From: Brenneria corticis | GTDB lineage: Bacteria > Pseudomonadota > Gammaproteobacteria > Enterobacterales > Enterobacteriaceae | Direction: 5' to 3' | Assembly (NCBI RefSeq): GCF_003115855.1 | Contig: NZ_KZ819086.1 | Location: forward strand, 1 to 64,000 | Length of the DNA: 64,000 nucleotides | Shown: piece after piece, positions 17,845-26,650 of the stretch | How the letters are laid out: each line of letters opens with the position of its first letter | Numbering within the stretch: the first letter of the stretch is position 1 | Notes under the pieces: generated by a model | Database searches by the model: none | What the model was told of the DNA's origin: nothing | What the model saw: the letters and a program-made list of their open reading frames with translations, nothing else | Position numbers and translations under genes: made by a program

Positions 17845-18231
17845 CTACTCGCTCATCAGGCTGACGTGCGCGGCGGCGATGCGCCATCCCTCAGGCAGTT
17901 TCACCCAGGTTTGCATCTGGCGGCCGATTTTAGCGCTGCCTTCCCGGCGGAATTCCGTACTGGCCACCGCCATGTCGTCGCCGTAAGTGGTGATCACCGT
18001 ATTTTGCAGCGTTCGCTCCAGCCCGGCGGACGGGCGGGCGAGGCGGAACGCGCGGATTTCATCGATGCCGTAAAGGTTTTCACTTGCCCCATAGCGAATG
18101 GTGTGGCCGTGGGACCAGAACAGCTCATCCAGTACCTCGATATCGTTACTCGTCAAGGCGTTCTCATAGCGGTAAAAGGCGGCGCTTACCTCGGCCAGTA
18201 CGCTGGGATGGTTAATGTCATCAAGTCGCAT
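17845..18231 (-). CDS. hpxZ: HpxZ-like protein (DUF3225/AtzH-like)
   Basis: A 128-residue NTF2/SnoaL-like protein of the AtzH/HpxZ group, linked in Klebsiella to oxalurate use in purine breakdown. Visible features: FYRYENALTSNDIEVLDELFW near the N-terminus, RYGASENLYGIDEIRAFR and TWVKLPEGWRIAAAHVS at the end, typical of the family. Its chemical role is not established. The ATG at 18231 is chosen because AGGAG lies 9 bp before it; an upstream start would add 8 residues. It is 36 bp after hpxW on the same strand. The hpxX and hpxY genes that sit between hpxW and hpxZ in Klebsiella are absent here. Confidence 0.85.
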   Translation of the reverse strand: MRLDDINHPSVLAEVSAAFYRYENALTSNDIEVLDELFWSHGHTIRYGASENLYGIDEIRAFRLARPSAGLERTLQNTVITTYGDDMAVASTEFRREGSAKIGRQMQTWVKLPEGWRIAAAHVSLMSE

Positions 18232-18267
18232 CGGAACGGCTCCTGAGAAGAACAACGTTTAACAAAA

Positions 18268-19854
18268 TTAAAAGCCCGCGGCGCTGCCGTTGCTGCGGGG
18301 ATCGAACGCTCCTTCCAGCATGCCGTTGGTATGGCGGACGATGGCGCCTGCATGGCCGACGGTTTCGCTAAAGCCGCTCAGCAATTCGACGTCGTGACCC
18401 AATGCGCGCAGCGCGTCGACGGTGGCGGGGTTAAAGCGGTCTTCAAGTTTCAGAGTATCGGAGGATTGGCCCCAGGTGCGGCCCAGCAGCCAGCGCGGGG
18501 CGGTGATCGCCTGCTGCAGCGGTAATCCCTGAAGCACGTGGCGGATAAACAGCGCGGCCTGCGTCTGGGGTTGGCCGTCGCCGCCCATCGATCCATAGAC
18601 CATGGTGCGGCCGTCCGACAGCCTTGCCGCCGCCGGGTTTAAGGTATGGAACGGCTGTTTGCCGGGCTCCAGCGCCAGCAGATGGTCGGGGTCAAGACTG
18701 AAAGCGGCGCCGCGATTCTGCCATAGCACCCCGGTTCCCGGCAGTACCACGCCGCTGCCGAATTCGTGGTAGATGCTCTGAATAAAAGAGACGCACAGGC
18801 CGCTGCTGTCGCATACCCCCATCCAGACCGTATCGCCGGGGCCTTTGCCCGCGTTCCACGGCGCGGCGCGGCGGGTATCGATCTGGTGCGCCATGATGCC
18901 GAGCCTGTCGGGCGCCAGCAGCGTCTGAACGTCCTGGGTCATCATTTTGGGGTCGGTGATAAAGCGGTCCCGCAGGCCGAAAGCCAGCTTGGTGGCTTCG
19001 ACAATGCGGTGCACGGTCTGGCTGTCGCTTAAATCCGCCATGGCGAGGTGGTCGGTCAGGCCGAGGATGGCTAATGAAACCAGCCCCTGCGTCGGCGGCG
19101 CGAGGTTATAAATATCGCCTTTGCTGTGCTGCAGGCGCAACGGCGTAGTGCGTCTGGCGCGGTAGTTCGCCAAATCATCATTGGTCAGCGGCATGCCGGC
19201 CAGCGTCATCTGCTGCGCGAAACGCGCCGCCAGCGAACCGCGGTAAAAGCCGTCCAGTCCTTCCAGCGTCAGCAGCGTCAAGGTATCCGCCAGATCGGGC
19301 TGGGTGAAGCGGCTGCCGGCGCGGGGAATGGCGCCCTGCGGCATGAAAACCCGGCCGAACTCCCGCTGGTCGGCCAGCTCGTGATAGTGCTGGGTCAGCG
19401 CATCCTCCTGCGACTGCGTAACGGGAATGCCGTCGGCCGCATAGCGGATGGCGTCGGAGAGTAAACGGGCGACGGGCAGCGCCGTGTCTCCCAACTCCTG
19501 AGAGAATTTCAGCGCTTCCTGCCAGCCGCCCACCGCGCCGGCAACGGTGAGCGCGGCCTTGGGGCCGCGATGCGGGATGCGGGTTTCGCCCTGATAAAAG
19601 TCGCGGCTGGCAAGACTGCCCGCCGCGCCGCTGGCGTCGATGGCGATCGGCTCGCCCTGGGGCGGCAGAATTAACCAGAATCCGTCGCCGCCGAGTCCGT
19701 TCATATGGGGATAAACCACCGCGATGGTGGCCGCCGCCGCCACCATCGCTTCAATGGCATTGCCCCCTTCGCGCAGAATGGCCTGCGCGCTGGCGCTGGC
19801 CAAATGATGTGGCGTCACCGCCATGCCCAGTGGCGCGCTATTGCTTTGCATCAT
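18268..19854 (-). CDS. hpxW: oxamate amidohydrolase HpxW (gamma-glutamyltransferase family)
   Basis: N-terminal nucleophile hydrolase related to gamma-glutamyltranspeptidase; Klebsiella HpxW hydrolyses oxamate to oxalate and ammonia in the allantoin branch. The 528-residue proenzyme has the large-subunit motifs GGNAIEAMVAAAATIAVVYP and MNGLGGDGFW, and an expected self-cleavage site before Thr342 in the sequence GPGDTVWMG. GSMGGDGQPQTQ follows in the small subunit. No signal peptide is seen, so it should be cytoplasmic, unlike periplasmic GGTs. It is transcribed away from the RpiR-type regulator and precedes hpxZ; AAGGAA precedes the start. Confidence 0.86.
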   Translation of the reverse strand: MMQSNSAPLGMAVTPHHLASASAQAILREGGNAIEAMVAAAATIAVVYPHMNGLGGDGFWLILPPQGEPIAIDASGAAGSLASRDFYQGETRIPHRGPKAALTVAGAVGGWQEALKFSQELGDTALPVARLLSDAIRYAADGIPVTQSQEDALTQHYHELADQREFGRVFMPQGAIPRAGSRFTQPDLADTLTLLTLEGLDGFYRGSLAARFAQQMTLAGMPLTNDDLANYRARRTTPLRLQHSKGDIYNLAPPTQGLVSLAILGLTDHLAMADLSDSQTVHRIVEATKLAFGLRDRFITDPKMMTQDVQTLLAPDRLGIMAHQIDTRRAAPWNAGKGPGDTVWMGVCDSSGLCVSFIQSIYHEFGSGVVLPGTGVLWQNRGAAFSLDPDHLLALEPGKQPFHTLNPAAARLSDGRTMVYGSMGGDGQPQTQAALFIRHVLQGLPLQQAITAPRWLLGRTWGQSSDTLKLEDRFNPATVDALRALGHDVELLSGFSETVGHAGAIVRHTNGMLEGAFDPRSNGSAAGF

Positions 19855-19979
19855 GCCGTGGTTCCTTTTTTGTCCGGCGGTTGGGGAAGTCGAGTCACCC
19901 TGGTGTTAAGCAAACGCCGTTCCAGTTTTGCCGGCTGTTTAATCATCGCCGGCTTGTGGTATGTTGCGATGAAATAAAC

Positions 19980-19990
19980 TGAAACGAAAG
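19980..19990. promoter_or_regulatory. candidate operator of the hpx locus (site 1)
   Basis: TGAAACGAAAG lies in the 161-bp divergent region between hpxW and the RpiR-type regulator. Its exact reverse complement occurs at 21027-21037, before the ABC transporter. A shared 11-mer in the two promoters of the locus suggests a binding site for the local regulator. Confidence 0.5.
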
Positions 19991-20015
19991 TTACAGCCGA
20001 TAGGTGAATAGCGTC

Positions 20016-20855
20016 ATGAAGCAGATTGATGAACGGTTACGGCATCGCTACAGCGAACTTTCCCCACAGGAACAGCGGGTTGCGGATTTTATTTTCGATC
20101 ATATCGATGATTTGATCGGCTATAACAGCGCCGAGCTGGCGCGGCTTAGCGGCGTATCCAAAGCCACGGTCAGCCGCTTGTTCAAGCGCCTCGGCTACGC
20201 CAACTATCGCGCCATGCGCGAGGAGTTGCGCACGTTGCGCCAGAGCGGGATGCCGCTGGCGGATCACCGTGACGCGGTGCAGGGCAATACCCTGCTGGCG
20301 CGCCATTACAAGCAGGAAATGGCGAATCTGACCCAGTGGATCAATCAGATCGATCCGGCGTGTTTCGGGGCGGTTATCGCCGCCATGATGCGGGCGCGGC
20401 GCCTGTGCATCATCGGCCTGCGCAACAGCTATCCGGTGGCGCTGCATCTGCGCCAGCAGCTGGTGCAGATCCGCCAGCAGGTGATGCTGCTGGTTCAGCC
20501 GGGGCAAACGCTGTCGGAGGAACTGGTGGATGTGAATGAACAGGATGTGGTGGTGGTGGTGGCCTTCCGCCGCCGCTCGCGGATTATTCAACCGTTACTG
20601 GCGGAGCTGCACGCCAGGCGGATCCCGGTACTGTTGTTGTGCGAACCGCAGGCGCACGCCTTGCCGTCATCGGCTACCTGGTCGCTGCACGCGCCCCTGG
20701 ACAGCGTTTCCGCCTTTGACAGCTACGCCTCCGCCATGAGTCTGGTCAATCTGCTCAGCAACGCTTTACTGCATGAAATGCTGCGCGACGGCCGCCAGCG
20801 CATTCACCATATCGCCGCTCTTTATAGCGAGCTGGACGAACTGGAACAGCGATAG
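20016..20855 (+). CDS. MurR/RpiR-family transcriptional regulator
   Basis: A 279-residue regulator with an N-terminal RpiR helix-turn-helix domain (about 1-77; ELARLSGVSKATVSRLFKRLGY is the DNA-binding helix pair) and a C-terminal sugar-isomerase (SIS) domain (about 105-240). The ATG at 20016 is chosen over a GTG 12 nt upstream because AGGTG is well placed. It is divergent from hpxW-hpxZ and precedes the ABC importer, so it most likely controls this purine/ureide locus, sensing a small metabolite through the SIS domain. The ligand is not evident. Confidence 0.88.
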   Translation: MKQIDERLRHRYSELSPQEQRVADFIFDHIDDLIGYNSAELARLSGVSKATVSRLFKRLGYANYRAMREELRTLRQSGMPLADHRDAVQGNTLLARHYKQEMANLTQWINQIDPACFGAVIAAMMRARRLCIIGLRNSYPVALHLRQQLVQIRQQVMLLVQPGQTLSEELVDVNEQDVVVVVAFRRRSRIIQPLLAELHARRIPVLLLCEPQAHALPSSATWSLHAPLDSVSAFDSYASAMSLVNLLSNALLHEMLRDGRQRIHHIAALYSELDELEQR

Positions 20856-21026
20856 CGGGGCACGGAATTGGTGCTGTTGCACCAATTTGGTTCAATCCCG
20901 CTCCGCTTTCGCCCGTCGGACGAGCCAGAGTGGCAGCGGTTTACCCCATCTCCCACCGTTCACTCATGCTGGCATGCTCCTTGCTTTGATTTGCAACGAT
21001 GGTTTCAATGTTTGCTTTTAAAGAAT

Positions 21027-21037
21027 CTTTCGTTTCA
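21027..21037. promoter_or_regulatory. candidate operator of the hpx locus (site 2)
   Basis: CTTTCGTTTCA is the exact reverse complement of the 11-mer at 19980-19990 and lies about 25 bp before the start of the ABC binding-protein gene. A partial relative, CTTTCGATGAAACAAAAG, occurs at 23953-23970 just before hpxJ. Confidence 0.5.
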
Positions 21038-21062
21038 AAATAATTTAACCGGGGGCAAAACG

Positions 21063-21869
21063 ATGTTGATCAAAAAGCTGAGCATTAAAAAATATTTGCT
21101 GGCGATAGCCGGCGCCGCGCTGTTACTGACTCAGGCCGGCGGCGTGATGGCCGACCAGTTACAGGATATCGAGAAGCGCGGCGTGCTGCGCGTGGCGGTG
21201 CCGCAGGATTTCCCGCCGTTTGGATCGGTGGGGACGGATTTACAGCCGCAGGGGTATGACATCGATATTGCGCGCTATCTGGCGCAGGAGATGAAACTGA
21301 AGTTGCAGCTGGTGCCGGTCACCAGCGCCAACCGCGTACCCTATCTGCAAACCAATAAAGTGGATCTGGTGATTTCCAGCCTGGGTAAAAACGCCGAGCG
21401 CGAAAAAGTGATCGACTTCAGCCGCGCCTACGCGCCGTTCTTCCTCGGCGTGTTTGGCCCGCAGGCCGGCGAGGTCAGCGCGCCGGAGGGGCTGCAGGAC
21501 AAGAGCGTCGGGGTAACGCGCGGGGCGGTGGAAGATATGGTGCTGACGGAGATTGCGCCGAAAGCGGCGCGGATTAAACGCTACGAAGATAACAACACCA
21601 CGCTGTCCGCTTATCTCTCCGGCCAGGTGGAATACATCGCCACCGGCAACCTGGTGGTGGCGGCCATCGCCGCGCAGAATCCGACCAAAGCGCCGGTGGC
21701 GAAATTTATGCTGAAAGATTCGCCGTGCTACATCGGTCTGAAAAAAAATGAACCGGCGTTAAAAGCCAAAGTGGATGCGTTAATCGACAAGGCGTTGCAA
21801 GACAATACGCTTAACGCCCTGTCGGAAAAATGGCTGAAAGCGCCGCTGCCTGACAGCATCAAGGCATAA
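21063..21869 (+). CDS. ABC transporter periplasmic substrate-binding protein, polar amino acid type
   Basis: A 268-residue family-3 solute-binding protein. A signal peptide (about 1-31: basic KKLSIKKY, hydrophobic LLAIAGAALLLTQAG, cleavage near VMA-DQ) is followed by the usual start LRVAVPQDFPPFG and the ligand-domain motif DLVISSLGKNAEREKVIDFS. The ATG at 21063 is used because the signal peptide starts there, with GGGGGC upstream. It heads a four-gene importer whose next genes are hpxJ and hpxK, so the ligand may be allantoate or another ureide; this is inferred from context only. Confidence 0.88.
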   Translation: MLIKKLSIKKYLLAIAGAALLLTQAGGVMADQLQDIEKRGVLRVAVPQDFPPFGSVGTDLQPQGYDIDIARYLAQEMKLKLQLVPVTSANRVPYLQTNKVDLVISSLGKNAEREKVIDFSRAYAPFFLGVFGPQAGEVSAPEGLQDKSVGVTRGAVEDMVLTEIAPKAARIKRYEDNNTTLSAYLSGQVEYIATGNLVVAAIAAQNPTKAPVAKFMLKDSPCYIGLKKNEPALKAKVDALIDKALQDNTLNALSEKWLKAPLPDSIKA

Positions 21870-21881
21870 CGGGGGCCTGCG

Positions 21882-22550
21882 ATGACCTATCAGCTTGATT
21901 TTACCGCCCTGTTGCCGTTCTGGCCTGAGCTGTTGGCGGGCTTATGGGTCACCATTGAGCTGACGGCGCTGGCAACCATCGGCGGCATCGCCATCGGTAT
22001 CTGCGGCGCCGCCTTGCGCAGCGGCAAACCCTCGCTGCCGGGCAGGCTGTGGGGCCTCTATGTGGAAGCGATCCGCAATACGCCGTTTGTGGTGCAGCTG
22101 TTTTTTATCGTCTTCGGCCTGCCCGGTCTGGGGTGGAAACTTACCGCCGGGCAGGCGGCGCTGCTGGCGATGCTGATCAATCTGGGAGCCTATAGCACGG
22201 AAATTATCCGCGCGGGCATTCAGGTGACGCCGAAAGGTCAGTGGGAAGCGGCCAGAGTGCTGGGGTTGTCGCGCTGGCAGACGTTTTTCCGGGTGATTCT
22301 GCCGCCGTCGCTGCAACGGATTTACCCGGCGCTGGTCAGCCAGTGCATTATCGTAATGCTCGGGTCGTCGGTGGTATCGCAGGTTTCCTATGAGGAGCTG
22401 ACCTTTGCCGCCAACCTGATCCAGTCGCGTACTTTCCTGAGTTTCGAGGTGTATCTGGCGACCACGCTGTGCTATCTGGAGCTGTCGGTCCTGATGCGTC
22501 AGCTGTTGCTGCTGGCGGGGCGGCGTTTTCTGGGGAGTCAGCCGTCATGA
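21882..22550 (+). CDS. ABC transporter permease 1, polar amino acid type
   Basis: A 222-residue HisM/GlnP-type inner-membrane permease with about five hydrophobic helices, the substrate-pathway segment EAIRNTPFVVQLFF, and the EAA loop WEAARVLGLSRWQTFFRVILP that contacts the ATPase. It starts 12 bp after the binding-protein gene and overlaps the next permease by 4 bp (ATGA), so the importer is one operon with coupled translation. Confidence 0.9.
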   Translation: MTYQLDFTALLPFWPELLAGLWVTIELTALATIGGIAIGICGAALRSGKPSLPGRLWGLYVEAIRNTPFVVQLFFIVFGLPGLGWKLTAGQAALLAMLINLGAYSTEIIRAGIQVTPKGQWEAARVLGLSRWQTFFRVILPPSLQRIYPALVSQCIIVMLGSSVVSQVSYEELTFAANLIQSRTFLSFEVYLATTLCYLELSVLMRQLLLLAGRRFLGSQPS

Positions 22551-23203
22551 TGACCTTTACCGACTGGGACATTGTCCGCAACCTGCTGCTGGCGGCGCGC
22601 TGGACCCTGCTGCTGTCGCTGACGGCGTTTATCGGCGGCGCCGTGGTGACGCTGCCGCTGATGCTGCTGCGGCTGACCAAACGCAAATGGCCGACGCGCG
22701 CTATCCGTCTCTATTCCGAGCTGTTTCAGGGCACGCCGCTGCTGATGCAGCTGTTCCTCGCCTTTTTCGGTCTGGCGCTGTTCGGCATCGACGTCAGCCC
22801 CTGGACGGCGGCGGCGCTGGCGCTGACGCTGTTTACCAGCGCGTTTCTGGTGGATATCTGGTGCGGCAGCGTCGAGGCGCTGCCCAAAGGGCAGTGGGAG
22901 GCGTCGCGCTGTCTCGGGCTGAACTTCGGGCAAACGCTCTACCGGGTGATTGCGCCGCAGGCGATGCGTATCGCCATCGCGCCGACGGTGGGCTTTTCCG
23001 TGCAGGTGATCAAGGGCACCGCGCTGGCGTCGATTATCGGCTTTGTCGAACTGACCAAGGCGGGAACCATGCTGAACAACGTCACCTATCAGCCGTTCAA
23101 GGTTTTCGGCCTGGTGGCGCTGGGCTATTTCCTGATGTGCTATCCGCTTTCCTATTACAGCCGTTATCTGGAGAAGAAATTCAATGCCGCTCATCACCAT
23201 TAA
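22547..23203 (+). CDS. ABC transporter permease 2, polar amino acid type
   Basis: A 218-residue HisQ-type permease, pairing with the upstream gene to form a heterodimeric channel. It shows SELFQGTPLLMQLFL, the family amphipathic segment, and the EAA loop WEASRCLGLNFGQTLYRVIAPQ. The ATG at 22547 overlaps the stop of permease 1; a second ATG follows directly. Its 3' end overlaps the ATPase gene by 20 bp. Confidence 0.9.
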   Translation: MMTFTDWDIVRNLLLAARWTLLLSLTAFIGGAVVTLPLMLLRLTKRKWPTRAIRLYSELFQGTPLLMQLFLAFFGLALFGIDVSPWTAAALALTLFTSAFLVDIWCGSVEALPKGQWEASRCLGLNFGQTLYRVIAPQAMRIAIAPTVGFSVQVIKGTALASIIGFVELTKAGTMLNNVTYQPFKVFGLVALGYFLMCYPLSYYSRYLEKKFNAAHHH

Positions 23204-23927
23204 TCAGGTGCAGAAATATTACGGCTGCAACCATGTGCTGAAAGGCGTGGATCTGGATATTGAAATGGGCGAAGTCATTTCGATTATCGGGCGCAGCGGT
23301 TCCGGCAAAAGCACCCTGCTGCGCTGTATCAACGGCCTGGAAGGGTATCAGGAAGGCAGCATCAAGCTGGGCGGTATGACGGTGACCGACCGCGACTCTC
23401 AGGCGCGCGAAATCAGCCGTTCCGTGGGGATGGTGTTCCAGAATTTTAACCTGTTTCCCCATATGACCGCGCTGGAGAACGTGATGCTGGCGCCGCGCCG
23501 GGTGCTGGGAAAAAGCGCCGCCGAATGCCGCGCGCTGGGGGAACAGGTGCTGAACAAGGTGGGGCTGGGGGAGCGCATCGACTATTACCCCGCCAGCCTG
23601 TCGGGCGGTCAGCAGCAGCGCGTGGCCATTGCGCGGGCGCTGGCGATGAACCCGAAGGTGTTGCTGTGCGATGAAATTACCTCGGCGCTGGATCCGGAAC
23701 TGGTGGGCGAAGTGCTGAAAGTGCTGGAACAGCTTGCCGCCGAAGGCATGACGCTGATTCTGGTGACGCATGAGATGAACTTTGCCCGGGAAGTGGGCGA
23801 TCGGGTGGTGTTTATGCATCAGGGCAAGGTGTGGGAACAGGGCGACAGCAAAACGCTGTTCGCCAGTCCGCAGACCGCGGAGCTGAAACAGTTTATCGCT
23901 TCGGTGCGCGGGCTGGCGGAGGCGTAA
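23184..23927 (+). CDS. ABC transporter ATP-binding protein, polar amino acid type
   Basis: A 247-residue GlnQ/HisP-type ATPase: Walker A GRSGSGKST, Q-loop VFQNFNLFPH, signature LSGGQQQRV, Walker B VLLCDEITSALDPE and H-loop LVTHEM. It overlaps permease 2 by 20 bp and is followed after 59 bp by hpxJ. It completes an importer (binding protein, two permeases, ATPase). Confidence 0.93.
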   Translation: MPLITINQVQKYYGCNHVLKGVDLDIEMGEVISIIGRSGSGKSTLLRCINGLEGYQEGSIKLGGMTVTDRDSQAREISRSVGMVFQNFNLFPHMTALENVMLAPRRVLGKSAAECRALGEQVLNKVGLGERIDYYPASLSGGQQQRVAIARALAMNPKVLLCDEITSALDPELVGEVLKVLEQLAAEGMTLILVTHEMNFAREVGDRVVFMHQGKVWEQGDSKTLFASPQTAELKQFIASVRGLAEA

Positions 23928-23986
23928 TACCTTATGCCCTTTGAAAAAGAGTCTTTCGATGAAACAAAAGATTGGAGCGAACCACA

Positions 23987-25231
23987 ATGAATAACGAGCT
24001 GTCTGCGCAGATCAATCCTCCCCATCGCCTGCTGATGGGGCCGGGACCAATCAATGCCGACCCGCGGGTGTTGCGGGCGATGGCCAGCCAACTGGTCGGT
24101 CAGTACGATCCGGCGATGACCGACTATATGAATCAGGTGATGGAACTGTACCGCCGGCTGTTCCGTAGCGAAAATCGCTGGACGATGCTGGTGGACGGCA
24201 CGTCGCGGGCCGGCATAGAGGCCATTCTGCTGTCGGCCATTCGCCCCGGCGACAAAGTGCTGGTGCCGGTGTTCGGCCGCTTTGGCCATCTGCTGTGCGA
24301 AATCGCCCGCCGTTGCCGCGCCGAGGTGCATACCATCGAGGCGCCGTGGGGCGAGGTGTTCACCCCGGATCGCATCGAAGACGCCATCAAAACCGTGCGT
24401 CCCCGCCTGCTGCTGACGGTGCAGGGCGATACCTCGACCACCATGCTGCAACCGCTGGAAGAACTGGGCGATATTTGCCGCCGTCACGGCGTGCTGTTTT
24501 ATACCGATGCCACCGCCTCTTTCGGCGGCAACGCGCTGGAAACCGATCGCTGGGGATTGGATGCGGTTTCCGCCGGGCTGCAAAAATGCCTGGGCGGACC
24601 GTCCGGCAGTTCGCCCATTACCCTGAGCCCGCAGATGGAGGCGACGATCCGCCGTCGCAAATGCGTCGAGCAGGGGATCCGTACCGACGCCCATCGGGAC
24701 GGCGAGGACGAAATGATCTACTCCAACTATTTTGATCTCGGCATGGTGATGGACTACTGGGGGCCGGAGCGTCTCAACCATCATACGGAAGCCACCAGCA
24801 TGCTGTTCGCGGCCCGCGAATGCGCGCGGATCATTCTGGAAGAGGGGCTGGATCGCTGTATCGTCCGTCATGCGTTACAGGGGGCGGCGCTGGTGGCCGG
24901 TATTCAGGCGATGGGGCTCGGCACCTTCGGCGATCTCGACCACCGGATGAACAACGTGCTGGGGGTGGTGATCCCGCAGGGGATCCACGGCGAGCAGGTG
25001 CGTAAAATGCTGCTGGAGGATTTCGCCATTGAGATCGGCACCTCGTTCGGGCCGCTGCAGGGCAAGATCTGGCGTATCGGCACCATGGGCTATAACGCCC
25101 GCAAAGACTGCGTGATGCAGACGCTGAGCGCGCTGGAAGCGGTGCTGAATCGGCTGGGGTTCCGCTCGGCGCAGGGGGCTGCGTTGCAGGCCGCGTGGGA
25201 TTGCTACGCCGCCAATGAGGAGCCTGCATGA
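23987..25231 (+). CDS. hpxJ: ureidoglycine--glyoxylate aminotransferase (HpxJ/PucG type)
   Basis: PLP-dependent class V aminotransferase. In Klebsiella, HpxJ transfers the amino group of (S)-ureidoglycine to a keto acid, giving oxalurate. The 414 residues begin with HRLLMGPGPINADPRVLRAM, typical of the alanine-glyoxylate aminotransferase group; DGTSRAGIEA is the phosphate-binding turn, DATASFGG the cofactor-ring aspartate region, and the Schiff-base lysine is in SAGLQKCLGG. The ATG at 23987 has GGAG 9 bp upstream. It overlaps hpxK by 4 bp, and the HpxK product is its expected substrate. Confidence 0.88.
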   Translation: MNNELSAQINPPHRLLMGPGPINADPRVLRAMASQLVGQYDPAMTDYMNQVMELYRRLFRSENRWTMLVDGTSRAGIEAILLSAIRPGDKVLVPVFGRFGHLLCEIARRCRAEVHTIEAPWGEVFTPDRIEDAIKTVRPRLLLTVQGDTSTTMLQPLEELGDICRRHGVLFYTDATASFGGNALETDRWGLDAVSAGLQKCLGGPSGSSPITLSPQMEATIRRRKCVEQGIRTDAHRDGEDEMIYSNYFDLGMVMDYWGPERLNHHTEATSMLFAARECARIILEEGLDRCIVRHALQGAALVAGIQAMGLGTFGDLDHRMNNVLGVVIPQGIHGEQVRKMLLEDFAIEIGTSFGPLQGKIWRIGTMGYNARKDCVMQTLSALEAVLNRLGFRSAQGAALQAAWDCYAANEEPA

Positions 25232-26511
25232 GTGATGCCCTGATGTCGGCGTCCGCCGCGCTCGCCGCCGCCGGGCAGGTGATGGCCCGCTGCGACGCGC
25301 TGGCGGAAATCAGTGAAACCGCCGGGCAGCTCACCCGGGTATACCTGTCGCCGGAACACCTGCGCGCCAATGCGCTGGTGGGCGAATGGATGCGTGAAGC
25401 CGGGATGCGGGTCTGGCAGGACAGCGTCGGCAATATCTGCGGGCGCTATGAAGGCCGGCGGCCGGACGCGCCGGCGCTGTTATTGGGCTCGCATCTGGAT
25501 ACGGTACGCAATGCCGGACGCTACGACGGCATGCTGGGCGTATTGACGGCGATTGAAACGGTGCGCGCTCTGCACCGGCGGGCCATTCGTCTGCCGGTCG
25601 CCCTGGAGATCGTCGGATTCGGCGATGAAGAGGGCACCCGCTTCGGCATTACCCTGCTGGGCAGCCGCGGGCTGACCGGCACCTGGCCGGCGGACTGGCT
25701 GAGCCGTCAGGACGCGCAGGGCATCACGGTGGAACAGGCGTTGCAAAACGCCGGGCTGGATGCGCAGGCGATCGCCCTGGCGGCGCGTCCGGCGGGCGAT
25801 ATTGCGGCGTATCTGGAACTGCATATCGAGCAGGGCCCCTGCCTGGAACAGCAGGATCTGGCGCTGGGGGTGGTCACGGCAATCAACGGGGCGCGGCGGC
25901 TGAACTGCGCCTTTCACGGCGTGGCGGGGCATGCCGGCACGGTGCCGATGACGCAGCGCCAGGATGCGCTGGCGGCGGCGGCGCACTGGATGGTGCGGGC
26001 GGAGCGTCTGACGCGGGAGAGCGATCCCTACCTGGTCGCCACCTTCGGCACCCTGCAATGTTTGCCGGGGGCCGCCAACGTCATTCCCGGCGAGGTGCGC
26101 TTGACGCTGGATATCCGCGGTCCGGACGATGCGGCGCTGGATGCGCTGCTGCAAAAGCTGCTGGCGCTGGGCGATGAGATTGGCGGCGCGCGCGGCTGCC
26201 GGTTTGGCGCCGAAGAGTATTACCGCATTGCGGCCACCCGCTGCGATGCGGCGTTGCAGCAGCGGTTGAGCCGGGCGGTGACGCAGGTTCAGGGGCGCGC
26301 GCCGCTGTTGCCGAGCGGCGCGGGGCACGACGCGATAGCCATTGCCGAACGCTGGCCGGTCGCCATGCTGTTCGTTCGCTGCCGGGAGGGCATCAGCCAT
26401 CATCCCGACGAGTCGGTAAGCACGGCGGACGTGGCGCAGGCGCTGAGAGCGCTGGAGGCGGTGATACTCGGCTATCGGGATGAGGCGTCCGCCGTCGGTC
26501 TTGCCGAATGA
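25228..26511 (+). CDS. hpxK: allantoate amidohydrolase (HpxK/AllC type)
   Basis: Metal-dependent M20-family amidohydrolase that splits allantoate to (S)-ureidoglycine, CO2 and ammonia. The 427 residues show the metal-site motifs GSHLDTVRNAGRYDGMLGVL, GFGDEEGTRFG, ELHIEQGP and the C-terminal SGAGHDA, plus the dimerisation domain with GVAGHAGTVPM. It could also hydrolyse other N-carbamoyl amino acids, but pairing with hpxJ favours allantoate. The start overlaps the hpxJ stop (ATGA), with GAGGAG upstream. No allantoinase or allantoin permease lies in the window, so allantoate may be made elsewhere or imported. Confidence 0.88.
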   Translation: MSDALMSASAALAAAGQVMARCDALAEISETAGQLTRVYLSPEHLRANALVGEWMREAGMRVWQDSVGNICGRYEGRRPDAPALLLGSHLDTVRNAGRYDGMLGVLTAIETVRALHRRAIRLPVALEIVGFGDEEGTRFGITLLGSRGLTGTWPADWLSRQDAQGITVEQALQNAGLDAQAIALAARPAGDIAAYLELHIEQGPCLEQQDLALGVVTAINGARRLNCAFHGVAGHAGTVPMTQRQDALAAAAHWMVRAERLTRESDPYLVATFGTLQCLPGAANVIPGEVRLTLDIRGPDDAALDALLQKLLALGDEIGGARGCRFGAEEYYRIAATRCDAALQQRLSRAVTQVQGRAPLLPSGAGHDAIAIAERWPVAMLFVRCREGISHHPDESVSTADVAQALRALEAVILGYRDEASAVGLAE

Positions 26512-26650
26512 TAACGTAGCCGCGGCGGGGCCGGGGAAAAGGCGGGTCAGATCGTTGAGGTATCCCCAGAAAATAATTAAGTATTATTTGATAAATCGTC
26601 TTAGATAGCAGGATGTGGTCTTTTAAAGGTTTTCCTTCGCGTAAAAAATC

